This document shows positions 35,417-42,666 of a stretch of 64,000 nucleotides of DNA, one piece after another. Origin of the DNA: Polyangium mundeleinium (GTDB taxonomy: Bacteria > Myxococcota_A > Polyangia > Polyangiales > Polyangiaceae); the NCBI RefSeq assembly GCF_028369105.1, contig NZ_JAQNDO010000001.1, positions 8,278,501 through 8,342,500 on the forward strand, in the 5' to 3' direction. A program made the position numbers and the translations under genes. Under the pieces are notes generated by a model that worked only from the letters and a program-made list of their open reading frames with translations, was not told the origin of the DNA and searched no databases. The first letter of the stretch is position 1. Each line of letters starts with the position of its first letter.

Positions 35417-35818
35417 ATGAAACGCTTTGCTTCTTCGTTCTCATGTGTGCTGGTCCTCCTCGCGGGCGCTTGCGCGAGCGAGGTGGACCCTGCGGATTCG
35501 GAGCCGACGGGAGACGCCGCGGGGGGCCCCTCGTGGAGCGGCCCGCTCGAAGCGCCCGTGCTCGAGGACGTGATCCCGATGTCGAAGGTCCTCCGCGTTC
35601 GCTGGAGCCTGGTTTCGCCCTGCGAAGAGGTCGAAGCCGAGCGACGCACCGATGCGGACACGTTCGCGCTCGCCTTCACCGCGGAGGGCACGGACACCGA
35701 TCACGTCGACGAGGGCGCGAACGAGGATCAGGCCTACACGTACCGGCTGCGTTGCGTGCGCGGCGAGGAGACGTCGGCCTTTTCGAACACGCTCTCGGCG
35801 AATCCGTTCATCGAGTGA
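35417..35818 (+). CDS. small lipoprotein, fibronectin-III-like
   Basis: 133 aa from MKRFASSFSCVLVLLAGAC, a lipoprotein signal. The mature part is one beta-sandwich-like domain: LEDVIPMSKVLRVRWSLVS, then FALAFTAEGT and QAYTYRLRCVRG with SAFSNTLSA near the end, the pattern of a fibronectin type III module. It follows the Cys4 protein by 19 nt. The stop overlaps by 11 nt the stop of the convergent membrane-protein gene. Confidence 0.75.
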   Translation: MKRFASSFSCVLVLLAGACASEVDPADSEPTGDAAGGPSWSGPLEAPVLEDVIPMSKVLRVRWSLVSPCEEVEAERRTDADTFALAFTAEGTDTDHVDEGANEDQAYTYRLRCVRGEETSAFSNTLSANPFIE

Positions 35819-37055
35819 CTTCGTTCATCGCGACGGCGGCCGGGGCGTCCCCGGCTGCACGCTCGCGCGCGCGTTTGCGGGCGGAGGCGCGGGTCCCCGG
35901 GTGCGCCATGTCGCCGAGCGCGCGGCGGAGCGCCGCGGCCCAGTACGCGGCGAGCGCTGCGTCGTCCGTGAGGAAGACGTCCATCGGCCCGTGATCGCTG
36001 TTGATCTCCACGGCCACGAGGTCGTCGCGCCGAGGCGTCGACACGCCGCGGACCTCCTCCATCGCGATCGCCGCGCCGAGGCGCCCTTCCGGCAGCAGAT
36101 CCACGGCCCCCGTGCGGCTCACCCACGGGGCGATGACGAAACGATCACGGCCGGCCCAGAAAAGCGGTGCGGACAGGGCGCGGTAGCGAGCCCCGAAACG
36201 CGCCACGCTCACGAACGCGTACCCGGTGAGCGTCACGAGCGCGGCGGCCGCCGCGAAGCCGATCGTCAGGTTGCGATCCCCCGCGTGGAAGGCGCGCGCC
36301 GTCTGGAGCCACAGGCCGAGCGCGACGGCAAGCAGGATCGAACCGAGGGCGGTGTTGCGGCGGGCGTTCGTCCGCGGGCCCTGGTTCTCGTGATCCCGCA
36401 GCACGAGGCGCTCTCCTTCGAGACGCAGGGCAAACCGCGCGAGCTTGCCGGCGGGCAACACGGGCTCTTCAGGCTGGGCGTCCGGCTCGGCGGGCGGGGG
36501 GAGCGTCGTGCCCTCGGCATCGAGCGGCGCGGCGAAGGCGCGGGCGAGCGGCGTCGCGGCCCGAACGACACGGGCGCGCGCGCGCTCTCCGTCGAGATCG
36601 ACCGCGGCCGCGACGAGCATGCGGCGCGGGGCGGCGTTTTCGTCCGCGCGTTCGAGCTCGACCCAGGCCGCGGCGAGCGTGCGGCGGTTCGTGCACGAGG
36701 TCGTGTCACAGCAGGGACGTTCCTCGGTGGTCACGACCAACCGGGCCACGCGGGCGGCGGTCGGGCGCTCCCCTTCGGCGAGGCGGAGCGGGGCGATGCG
36801 GACGTCGGCGCCGCCGAGGGTGCCGCGGATCCAGACCGGCGCTTCGGGATCGGGCCCGTGGCGGCTCGACACGCTGCCGAGAGGCGGCGCGGCGCGCAGG
36901 AGGAAGGGCGCCGAGGGTGGGAGGCGTTCGAGGGCGGCGGCGGCTGCGCCGGGGGCCACGAGGGCGTCGAGGGCAGGCTCGGACGTCTCGGCGCCGAGGG
37001 CGGACAGCGCGCGCGATACGTCCGCATCGAGCTCCGTTCGGGGGTGGAGCGGCAT
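35808..37055 (-). CDS. membrane protein with two C-terminal-half TM helices
   Basis: 415 aa from MPLHPRTELDADVSRALS. The N-terminal 220 residues are a soluble domain with an odd cysteine cluster (ERPCCDTTSCTNRRT). Two adjacent TM helices follow (LGSILLAVALGLWL, TIGFAAAAALVTLTGYAFVSV), and a C-terminal 120-residue domain (RYRALSAPLFWAGRDRFVIA, DVFLTDDAALAAYWAAALRR). The placement of a TM pair between two soluble domains resembles E3-ligase-like or DUF3592-type membrane proteins, but no family is certain. It lies 70 nt downstream of the matrixin gene on the same strand. Confidence 0.72.
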   Translation of the reverse strand: MPLHPRTELDADVSRALSALGAETSEPALDALVAPGAAAAALERLPPSAPFLLRAAPPLGSVSSRHGPDPEAPVWIRGTLGGADVRIAPLRLAEGERPTAARVARLVVTTEERPCCDTTSCTNRRTLAAAWVELERADENAAPRRMLVAAAVDLDGERARARVVRAATPLARAFAAPLDAEGTTLPPPAEPDAQPEEPVLPAGKLARFALRLEGERLVLRDHENQGPRTNARRNTALGSILLAVALGLWLQTARAFHAGDRNLTIGFAAAAALVTLTGYAFVSVARFGARYRALSAPLFWAGRDRFVIAPWVSRTGAVDLLPEGRLGAAIAMEEVRGVSTPRRDDLVAVEINSDHGPMDVFLTDDAALAAYWAAALRRALGDMAHPGTRASARKRARERAAGDAPAAVAMNEVTR

Positions 37056-37125
37056 GGCTGGCGAGCCATGCCAGGGATCGGGAGAGGCGTAAAGTGTTGG
37101 AATTGGTGACGTTCGGGGGGGCGGC

Positions 37126-38226
37126 TCAGCGCCGGCGGCGCCGGCGGGTGATCGCGGCGAGGCCGAGGCCCAGGGCGGCGAGGGCGCCGACCTTGCCGTG
37201 CTTGCCCTCGACGGAGCAGCCGCAGCCGCCGGGGTCCTCGATCCGGGGGCCCTCGGGCTCCTCTTCTTCCCAGCCGCCTCCGCCCGCGCCGGAGCCGCCG
37301 GGGCATTCGATGGGGCACGATTTCGAGCAGAGGTTGCAGAGGCAGCCCGCATACGCCTCATAGGCCTCGACGCCGTCCGGAAATTGCATCTTGCAGGCGT
37401 CGAGGCAGGCCTTGTAGTCGGCGGGGGTCTTGGCGACGGGGCAGGAGATTTCGCAGTTGTAGATGCCGATGCATTGGCCATTGCAGCCAGTGGCGAGCGC
37501 CTTGCATTCGGTCTTCGCGGCGTTCACGGTGCAAGCGCTGCAGCTCGGGATGCCGGAGCCGGGGGGATAGAGGGTACAGACGCCGTCGATGTCGTCCTGC
37601 TCGATGCTCGCGATGGCATTGCCGCCGTCGTAGAAGGGTTCCATCGTCGAGCCCGTGACGTCGGTATGGCCGAGGCCGAGAAAATGGCCCTGCTCGTGCG
37701 TAGCAATGGAGAGCGTATCGACGGGGCTGCCTCCCATGCAATTGCCGTTCGGGTTCGTGGCGGTGTCGTACCAGCAGAACCCGACGTTGTTGAAGACGAT
37801 GTCCGCGTCGGAGATGATCTGATTGCCGTCGCCGTCGGGCGACCATACCGGCAGCGTGACGCCGATGACCGAATCCACCGGTCCGAGCTCCAGCGGCCAG
37901 TTGTCTGGCCTGTTGATCCACATCAGGACGTTCTTGTTGTCGTTCGAATTCCACGTCCCGTCCGGCAGATCCCCGAGGAGCTGCGTCGCGAAATCGGTGC
38001 ACTCGGGGGCCGCCCAGGCGCCGAACCCGTCGACGAGCCGCTGCTGCGCAGTCGCGGCGATCTCGGGCGGGAACGTGGACGCATTGACGTAGAACTTGAC
38101 CGGGAGAATCCCCCATACCGGATACGGCGGGCCTTCGAGGCCCGTCCAGGCGCGCGCCTCGGTCGGCGCGGAGAGGATCCCGGCAGCAAATGCGGCGAGG
38201 AGGGCGGCCTTTCGGAGGGTTTTCAT
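37126..38226 (-). CDS. matrixin-family metalloprotease with MYXO-CTERM-like tail
   Basis: 366 aa exported zinc protease. Signal peptide MKTLRKAALLAAFAAGILSA. The zinc motif HEQGHFLGLGH (about 176-186) matches HExxHxxGxxH, followed by the Met-turn STMEPF. An N-terminal pro-like or substrate region (WGILPVKFYVNAST) precedes it. After the catalytic domain comes a Cys-rich segment (SCSACTVN, CNLCSKSC). The C-terminus has GGCGCSVEG, a hydrophobic helix and poly-Arg (RRRRRR), a variant of the MYXO-CTERM sorting signal that retains proteins at the cell surface. It starts 1 nt after the upstream gene's stop, so they are one operon. Confidence 0.92.
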   Translation of the reverse strand: MKTLRKAALLAAFAAGILSAPTEARAWTGLEGPPYPVWGILPVKFYVNASTFPPEIAATAQQRLVDGFGAWAAPECTDFATQLLGDLPDGTWNSNDNKNVLMWINRPDNWPLELGPVDSVIGVTLPVWSPDGDGNQIISDADIVFNNVGFCWYDTATNPNGNCMGGSPVDTLSIATHEQGHFLGLGHTDVTGSTMEPFYDGGNAIASIEQDDIDGVCTLYPPGSGIPSCSACTVNAAKTECKALATGCNGQCIGIYNCEISCPVAKTPADYKACLDACKMQFPDGVEAYEAYAGCLCNLCSKSCPIECPGGSGAGGGGWEEEEPEGPRIEDPGGCGCSVEGKHGKVGALAALGLGLAAITRRRRRR

Positions 38227-38227
38227 T

Positions 38228-38776
38228 TCATTTTCCTCCGGCGAGGCGGACCACGTCCGTCATGAGAGATTCGACCGGCTCGGGCTGCTCCACGTGCCCC
38301 GAGGGCTCGAGCTTCTTGCCGACGTAACGGACGAGCTCGACGCCGTCGAGCTCGCGACGCGCCATTCCCTTGGCATCCACGTGGTACACGGAGAGCGCGA
38401 GCGCCGTGAAATACATTTTTCCTTTCTCGTCGCGACGCAGAAATACCACCGCGTCCTCCCCCGCCTTGAGCGCGGCGTCACCGAGGACCTTCTGCGTCTT
38501 GCCCCGGTGTGTCCCGCCGAACTGCTGGACGACGACACGTCCCTCGACTTTCCCCTTGAGGGGCTGCACCACGTCGAGCTCGGTGCGGGTCACGAGGCCC
38601 CGGCCATCCTCGGATTCGTCCGTGACCGCTCTCCTCACACGCACGCGGACCACGAGGTCCGAGCGGTTAACGAGCTCCTCACGCGAAAGGAAGAGCATGG
38701 TCGTCGCGTCCGCCACGGCGCTGACGCCGAGCAGGACGATGGCCGCGAGCGCGGCCAAATACTTTCTGAAGCTCAT
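38228..38776 (-). CDS. exported protein coupled to the matrixin
   Basis: 182 aa from MSFRKYLAALAAIVLLG, preceded by GAGGAGG, giving a signal peptide ending at ADA. The mature domain opens TTMLFLSREELVNRSDLVVR and continues with RTELDVVQPLKGKVEGRVVV and AVVFLRRDEKG. I recognise the same pattern (TxM..L..EELV..AD.IV.G, then LKG and FL) in proteins encoded next to matrixins in other delta-proteobacteria. The function is unknown; its single-base spacing to the protease gene supports a joint role, such as an inhibitor or partner. Confidence 0.8.
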   Translation of the reverse strand: MSFRKYLAALAAIVLLGVSAVADATTMLFLSREELVNRSDLVVRVRVRRAVTDESEDGRGLVTRTELDVVQPLKGKVEGRVVVQQFGGTHRGKTQKVLGDAALKAGEDAVVFLRRDEKGKMYFTALALSVYHVDAKGMARRELDGVELVRYVGKKLEPSGHVEQPEPVESLMTDVVRLAGGK

Positions 38777-39015
38777 GAAGTGCCTCCTCGATCCGGGCCG
38801 CTTCGGCCTTTCGTTCCACCATGCCAAGCGTCGCTCGGCGTGTAAAGCGACCCCCACGCGCAGGGCCGCCCGTGTCCAGCGATGATCCAAATTTGATTTC
38901 CGACTGGAAAGTCAGCGCGCCCAGCGCGTCTCCGTCACGACGAAAATGGCTGGCGTTTCGAGCCCCGCAGGCTACCTCCGGCGTGTACCTTTCGGGCCTC
39001 TCTGAGGAGTCATCC

Positions 39016-39777
39016 ATGAAACGAGCTTCGTTGCGATCGTTCGGCCTCGCCTCCCTCTTCATCGTGGGCACCACGATGGCCGCTTGCGGGACGGACACCA
39101 CGGGACTGTTTGCCTCCGGCGGGGAAGCAGCCGGCGCCTCGGGCGGCGCAGGCGGACAGGGTGGCGCAGGCAACGGCGGCTCGGGTCAAGGCGGCGCAGG
39201 CAACGGCGGCTCGGGTCAAGGCGGCGCAGGCAACGGCGGCTCGGGTCAAGGCGGCGCAGGCAACGGCGGCTCCGGTCAAGGTGGCGCAGGCAACGGCCCG
39301 TCGAGTTCGTCGAGCAGCAGCATGCAAAGCTCGTCGTCCGGGCCGATGCCCCCGCCCGTCATGGTCGCGTGTGGCGACGTGGCCTGTCCCGTCCAGGGCC
39401 AGGGCGCCTGCTGCTGGGACGAATACGAGCTCAGCGACCCGCCCCAGGGTGAGTGCGTGAGCGGCCCGGACGACAACGACAACTGCAACACGGAAGCCGG
39501 CCAGTCGGGCTTCGAGTCGCGCATCGAATGCCAGCTCCCCGAGCACTGCCCCGCCGGCACCGTCTGCTGCGGCGACCTCACGCAGACGCAAAACGGCAAC
39601 TGGTATCCGCTCCTCCGCTGCGCCGCCACCTGTGCGTACCCCCAGCAGCGCGTCCTCTGCGACCCGCAAGCCCCCGACACGGACTGCCCCGTGGTCCAGA
39701 CCAACCAGGGGCAGGTGCAGACGACCTGCCAGCCGAGCACGATCCTCCCGGACGGCTACAACATCTGCCGTCCCTGA
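39016..39777 (+). CDS. lipoprotein with decapeptide repeats and Cys-rich domain
   Basis: 253 aa from MKRASLRSFGLASLFIVG, with a GAGGAG Shine-Dalgarno; lipobox MAAC. Residues about 49-94 are a Gly/Ala/Asn linker made of a 10-residue unit GGAGNGGSGQ repeated four times, then a Ser-run (SSSSSSS). The C-terminal 150 residues have about 14 cysteines (GDVACPVQGQGACCWD, CPAGTVCCGD), a disulfide-rich surface domain also seen in other myxobacterial lipoproteins. No known enzymatic motif. The Gly/Ser linker probably holds the domain away from the membrane. It is divergent from the protease operon. Confidence 0.8.
   Translation: MKRASLRSFGLASLFIVGTTMAACGTDTTGLFASGGEAAGASGGAGGQGGAGNGGSGQGGAGNGGSGQGGAGNGGSGQGGAGNGGSGQGGAGNGPSSSSSSSMQSSSSGPMPPPVMVACGDVACPVQGQGACCWDEYELSDPPQGECVSGPDDNDNCNTEAGQSGFESRIECQLPEHCPAGTVCCGDLTQTQNGNWYPLLRCAATCAYPQQRVLCDPQAPDTDCPVVQTNQGQVQTTCQPSTILPDGYNICRP
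39161..39297 (+). repeat. tandem 30-bp repeat, about 4.5 units
   Basis: Four units of about ggcggcgcaggcaacggcggctcgggtcaag (39161-39280, first and last differing by 1-2 bases) and a partial fifth. Each unit is 10 codons, so the reading frame of the lipoprotein is kept and copy number could vary by slippage. Confidence 0.9.
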
Positions 39778-39835
39778 ACCCACCCGTGCGCCCCCCCCGG
39801 AGTATGTCGAGTATGGAAACATCGCACATCCCCCA

Positions 39836-39855
39836 ACGTGCACGTCCATGCACGT
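39836..39855. promoter_or_regulatory. inverted repeat upstream of PATAN-like gene
   Basis: ACGTGCA (39836-39842) and TGCACGT (39849-39855) form a perfect 7-bp inverted repeat with a 6-base centre, 58 bases after the upstream stop and about 165 before the next ATG. It could be a weak hairpin or an operator; no regulator is linked to it. Confidence 0.35.
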
Positions 39856-40018
39856 GGCCCGGGGTGCGTTCGCGGGGGGGACCGCGAACTCGTGTTCACG
39901 GGACAAACCCGCGGCGCTCGCGCCGTGCGACGAACGGGGATATCCTAGGACCCGGAAGCGCCCGCTGGACCACGGAGCCAAGCGACCGCCTCCCTCTCGA
40001 GGAGCCCAGGAACCAGCC

Positions 40019-40876
40019 ATGCAGAGTGGAAAGAGTCTGCGCTTGATGCCCGACCCGGCAGGCATCTCCGGCGATCCCGCGGCGGTGATCCCCCTGCTGG
40101 AGGAGATCGAAGCGCTGCCCGAGAGCGCCACCGGCGCGCTCGTCTTCGGCCCCCCGACGCAAGGCACGGTGCTCGTCGAGAACGGTCGGATCTGCTGGGC
40201 CGCGGCATCCGGCATGGAGCGTCGCCTCGCAGAGCTGCTCCGGGCCTACGCGGACGAACCCCCGGAGTCGAAGCGGATCGAGGACGTTTACAAGCGCTGC
40301 AAGCGTGACCAGATCCCGGTCGTCAAAGCGCTCGTCGACAGCGGGCTCGTGTCGCTCGACGGGCTCAAAGAGGTGATCCGGCAGCACACGTCGGAAGCGC
40401 TGATCGCCCTCACACGCGAGCCCCTCCGGGAAGCGCCGAACTGGGCGCCGCACAAGCATCAAGGATACGACGCGAAGTTCACGTTCGATCCGTGTGAGCT
40501 CATCGTGAGCGTAGGCGGCGTCTTCCACCCGGATCTCGCAGGGCGCGCGCGTCTCGACTTCGACGGGCTCTTGCGCTCGGGCGTGTACGCCGTGTCGTTC
40601 GCGCGCGCGCCGCAATCGAACACGCCGGTGCCGATCTACCGCTCCCCGGGCGCGTACTTCACGCTCCGCCAGGTGATGTCGCTCGGCCGGTGGGCGTTCT
40701 CCGCGCTCGACGTATGCAACGCCTACAGCGCACGAGCGAGAATCGCAGCCACCCTCGTCGAGCCAGGCGAGTACCTCGTGGCCTGGCAGTCGCGCGGCGT
40801 GGTGAGCGTGGCGCAGTGCGAAGACTCGATGAGCTTCGCGTTCATCGTGGGCAAACGTGCACGCGCAACTTCCTGA
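40019..40876 (+). CDS. PATAN/DUF4388-like protein of unknown function
   Basis: 285 aa from MQSGKSLRLMPDPAGISG. An ATP-independent effector-type layout: residues about 35-75 have ATGALVFGPPTQGTVLVENG and then RICWAAASGMERRLAELL, which resembles PATAN/DUF4388 domains (a short beta-sheet with a G.V....G.I..A pattern) found in two-component and gliding-motility proteins. The rest is a helix-rich segment (RRLAELLRAYADEPPE, IPVVKALVDSGLVSLDGL) and then a beta-rich end (ELIVSVGGVFHPDL). No catalytic residues seen. Upstream in-frame sequence is not coding. It is followed by the hairpin cluster. Confidence 0.7.
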   Translation: MQSGKSLRLMPDPAGISGDPAAVIPLLEEIEALPESATGALVFGPPTQGTVLVENGRICWAAASGMERRLAELLRAYADEPPESKRIEDVYKRCKRDQIPVVKALVDSGLVSLDGLKEVIRQHTSEALIALTREPLREAPNWAPHKHQGYDAKFTFDPCELIVSVGGVFHPDLAGRARLDFDGLLRSGVYAVSFARAPQSNTPVPIYRSPGAYFTLRQVMSLGRWAFSALDVCNAYSARARIAATLVEPGEYLVAWQSRGVVSVAQCEDSMSFAFIVGKRARATS

Positions 40877-40920
40877 CGCGCAGCTTTTTGACGGATCGGG
40901 GGGAGCTCCACAACGTAGTG

Positions 40921-41022
40921 CCGGGGTTTCACCCCGGACCCGACGAGGGGTTATCCACCCCTCGACCCGGACCAGGGCACGGCCCTGGACCGCTGGTGCA
41001 TCGACCGCGGTGCGGTCGATGC
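40921..41022. repeat. four consecutive intergenic hairpins
   Basis: Between two convergent stops (40876 and 41056): stem 1 CCGGGGT/ACCCCGG (40921-40937), stem 2 CGAGGGGT/ACCCCTCG (40944-40964), stem 3 CCAGGGC/GCCCTGG (40972-40988), stem 4 GCATCGACCGC/GCGGTCGATGC (40998-41022, 11 bp). All are perfect. ggtcgatgc is repeated directly after stem 4 (41023-41031). It could be a bidirectional terminator or a mobile intergenic repeat. Confidence 0.8.
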
Positions 41023-41055
41023 GGTCGATGCAAAGGAGCAGCGGGTCGTGCTGTC

Positions 41056-42663
41056 TCAGGGCGAAGGTTCCAGTTCCAGTTCGAGCTCGGGTGGAACGGG
41101 CTGCGGCGGCAGCGGGACCGAGACGCGCACGCCATCGTGCACCGGGACGACGACCGGCAAGGCCGCACGCTGGGAAGGTGCGTCGCGCTCGGCGACGGTG
41201 CGCGCAGCGACGACGCGTTGCGGCGACAGGGAGTCGTTGAAGAGACAAACGTCGAGGGACGCAGACGTGGGCTTGATGTCACACGCGACGACCGGACGCG
41301 CAGCACGCGTGATCCGCGCGAGGACGCTCTCCTCGTCGGAGCTCGACGGGCCAAGCGAGGCGAGCACGTCGAGCGCGCGCGGATCCCGGTGGTACGCGAG
41401 CATCTTCGCAGCGTGGATGCGCACGACACGCTGGCGCGCGCGCGAAAGCTCGAAAAACGCATCCGGGGGCGCAGACTCGCGGCCCGCTTCGAGGAGGCCG
41501 AGGCGCGGCGGATCGATGCGCATCTCGGTGCCCGGCGCCTTGAGGTGCCATTTGATGGCGCGGCCCGCGGCGAGCGGCCTTCCCCAGTAGAGCCCACGAT
41601 CCGTCGCGCCCACGCGGCGGTTCTGATCGTCGCGGCGAGCAAACGTGACGAGGACGCTGACGTCACGCAGCTGCGTCCCCCCATTGTTCACGACTGAAAG
41701 ATCGAAGTCGTACCCACGTCGCTCCGAAGGGACCACGCGGCCGGAGCCGTCCTCAGGTCGCGACGCGAGCAGGACTTCGAGCACCGGGAGCCCCTCGTTC
41801 CACAAAGGAGACGCGGCGCGCGCACACACACAACGAGGGAGGCGTTGTTCGCCGGAAGGTGCGTCCACGGAAGAAGGCGCGGGAAACGCGGAGCCGAGGC
41901 GCGCGACGAGGAGCGGCACGTTTGGCGCGACGGCCGTGGGCTCGGGGGGTTTGCCGTAACGCTGGAAGAACGAGATGCCGAGCACGGAGAGCGCGGCCAC
42001 GAGCGCGACGAGGAGCGGCGCACGCGCCCACGCAGGGAGCGATGCCTCGGGGACGGGCGGCGCGGGCGGCGGTGCGAAGGGGGCAGTCGCGACAGGGACG
42101 AACCCGAGGCGCTGACAAAGCGCGACCTCGAACGTCTCCGCGAGGCGATCGGAGCCGGGCCCGCCCCAGGTGGCGAATCGCAGGAGCTCCCGCAAAAGGA
42201 GCCAGCAGCCTGACGCAACGACGAGCCCGACCGCGAGCCGACCGAGCAACCCCGTCACGAGCGAAGCAGGCGATACGAGCGCGGCGAGCAGGCCGAGCGG
42301 TCCGGGCAGGATCACGACGGCGAGCGCCGCGTGCCTCCGCGCTTCGTACGCACGGGCGAGGGCCTCGCGTGGATCGTAGGTGAAGCGCGCGAGCGTGAAG
42401 CGCGTGTAGGGCGCGGCGATCGAGGGATCGAGCGCGAGGCAAAGCGCGCGGCCACGCCGGACGAGCCCGCGGATCGCCGTGTACGGCACGCGCATCTCCA
42501 CGGACTCCGCGACGCTGCCCGGCACGAAGCCGCTGCGAAAGCCGGCCGCGCGCACGAGCTCGATCTCGAGGACGTCGTGCAGGAGCGTCAAGCGGACGGC
42601 GCCCACCGCGTTCGCACCTTCGGCCGCGAGGGCGAGGGCTCCAACGGTGAACGTGCCCGCCAT
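41056..42663 (-). CDS. membrane protein, co-transcribed with UvrA-like gene
   Basis: 535 aa with no recognised enzymatic domain. The N-terminal 95 residues are a soluble beta-domain (VGALALAAEGANAVGAVRL, VEMRVPYTAIRGLVRRGRAL). TM helices: AALAVVILPGPLGLLAALVS and LLGRLAVGLVVASGCWLL close together, and RAPLLVALVAALSVLGISF further on. The C-terminal 270 residues are extracytoplasmic, with four cysteines and a beta-like pattern (DFDLSVVNNGGTQLRDVSV, an Ig/COG-type sandwich). It starts 3 nt after the double UvrA gene stops, suggesting one transcript; the functional link is unknown. Confidence 0.75.
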   Translation of the reverse strand: MAGTFTVGALALAAEGANAVGAVRLTLLHDVLEIELVRAAGFRSGFVPGSVAESVEMRVPYTAIRGLVRRGRALCLALDPSIAAPYTRFTLARFTYDPREALARAYEARRHAALAVVILPGPLGLLAALVSPASLVTGLLGRLAVGLVVASGCWLLLRELLRFATWGGPGSDRLAETFEVALCQRLGFVPVATAPFAPPPAPPVPEASLPAWARAPLLVALVAALSVLGISFFQRYGKPPEPTAVAPNVPLLVARLGSAFPAPSSVDAPSGEQRLPRCVCARAASPLWNEGLPVLEVLLASRPEDGSGRVVPSERRGYDFDLSVVNNGGTQLRDVSVLVTFARRDDQNRRVGATDRGLYWGRPLAAGRAIKWHLKAPGTEMRIDPPRLGLLEAGRESAPPDAFFELSRARQRVVRIHAAKMLAYHRDPRALDVLASLGPSSSDEESVLARITRAARPVVACDIKPTSASLDVCLFNDSLSPQRVVAARTVAERDAPSQRAALPVVVPVHDGVRVSVPLPPQPVPPELELELEPSP

Positions 42664-42666
42664 GCG

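Noticed and set aside
34621-35697. N-terminal extension of the thioredoxin-TPR gene to 35697
   Set aside because: It runs antisense through two plus-strand genes; the lipoprotein signal begins at 34620.
38821-39015. Start of the repeat-bearing lipoprotein at an upstream ATG (38821)
   Set aside because: The extension lacks coding character and would hide the lipoprotein signal; GAGGAG before 39016 supports the later start.
39161-39297. Possible CRISPR array
   Set aside because: Repeats are directly contiguous with no spacers, and each unit is in frame with a coding gene.
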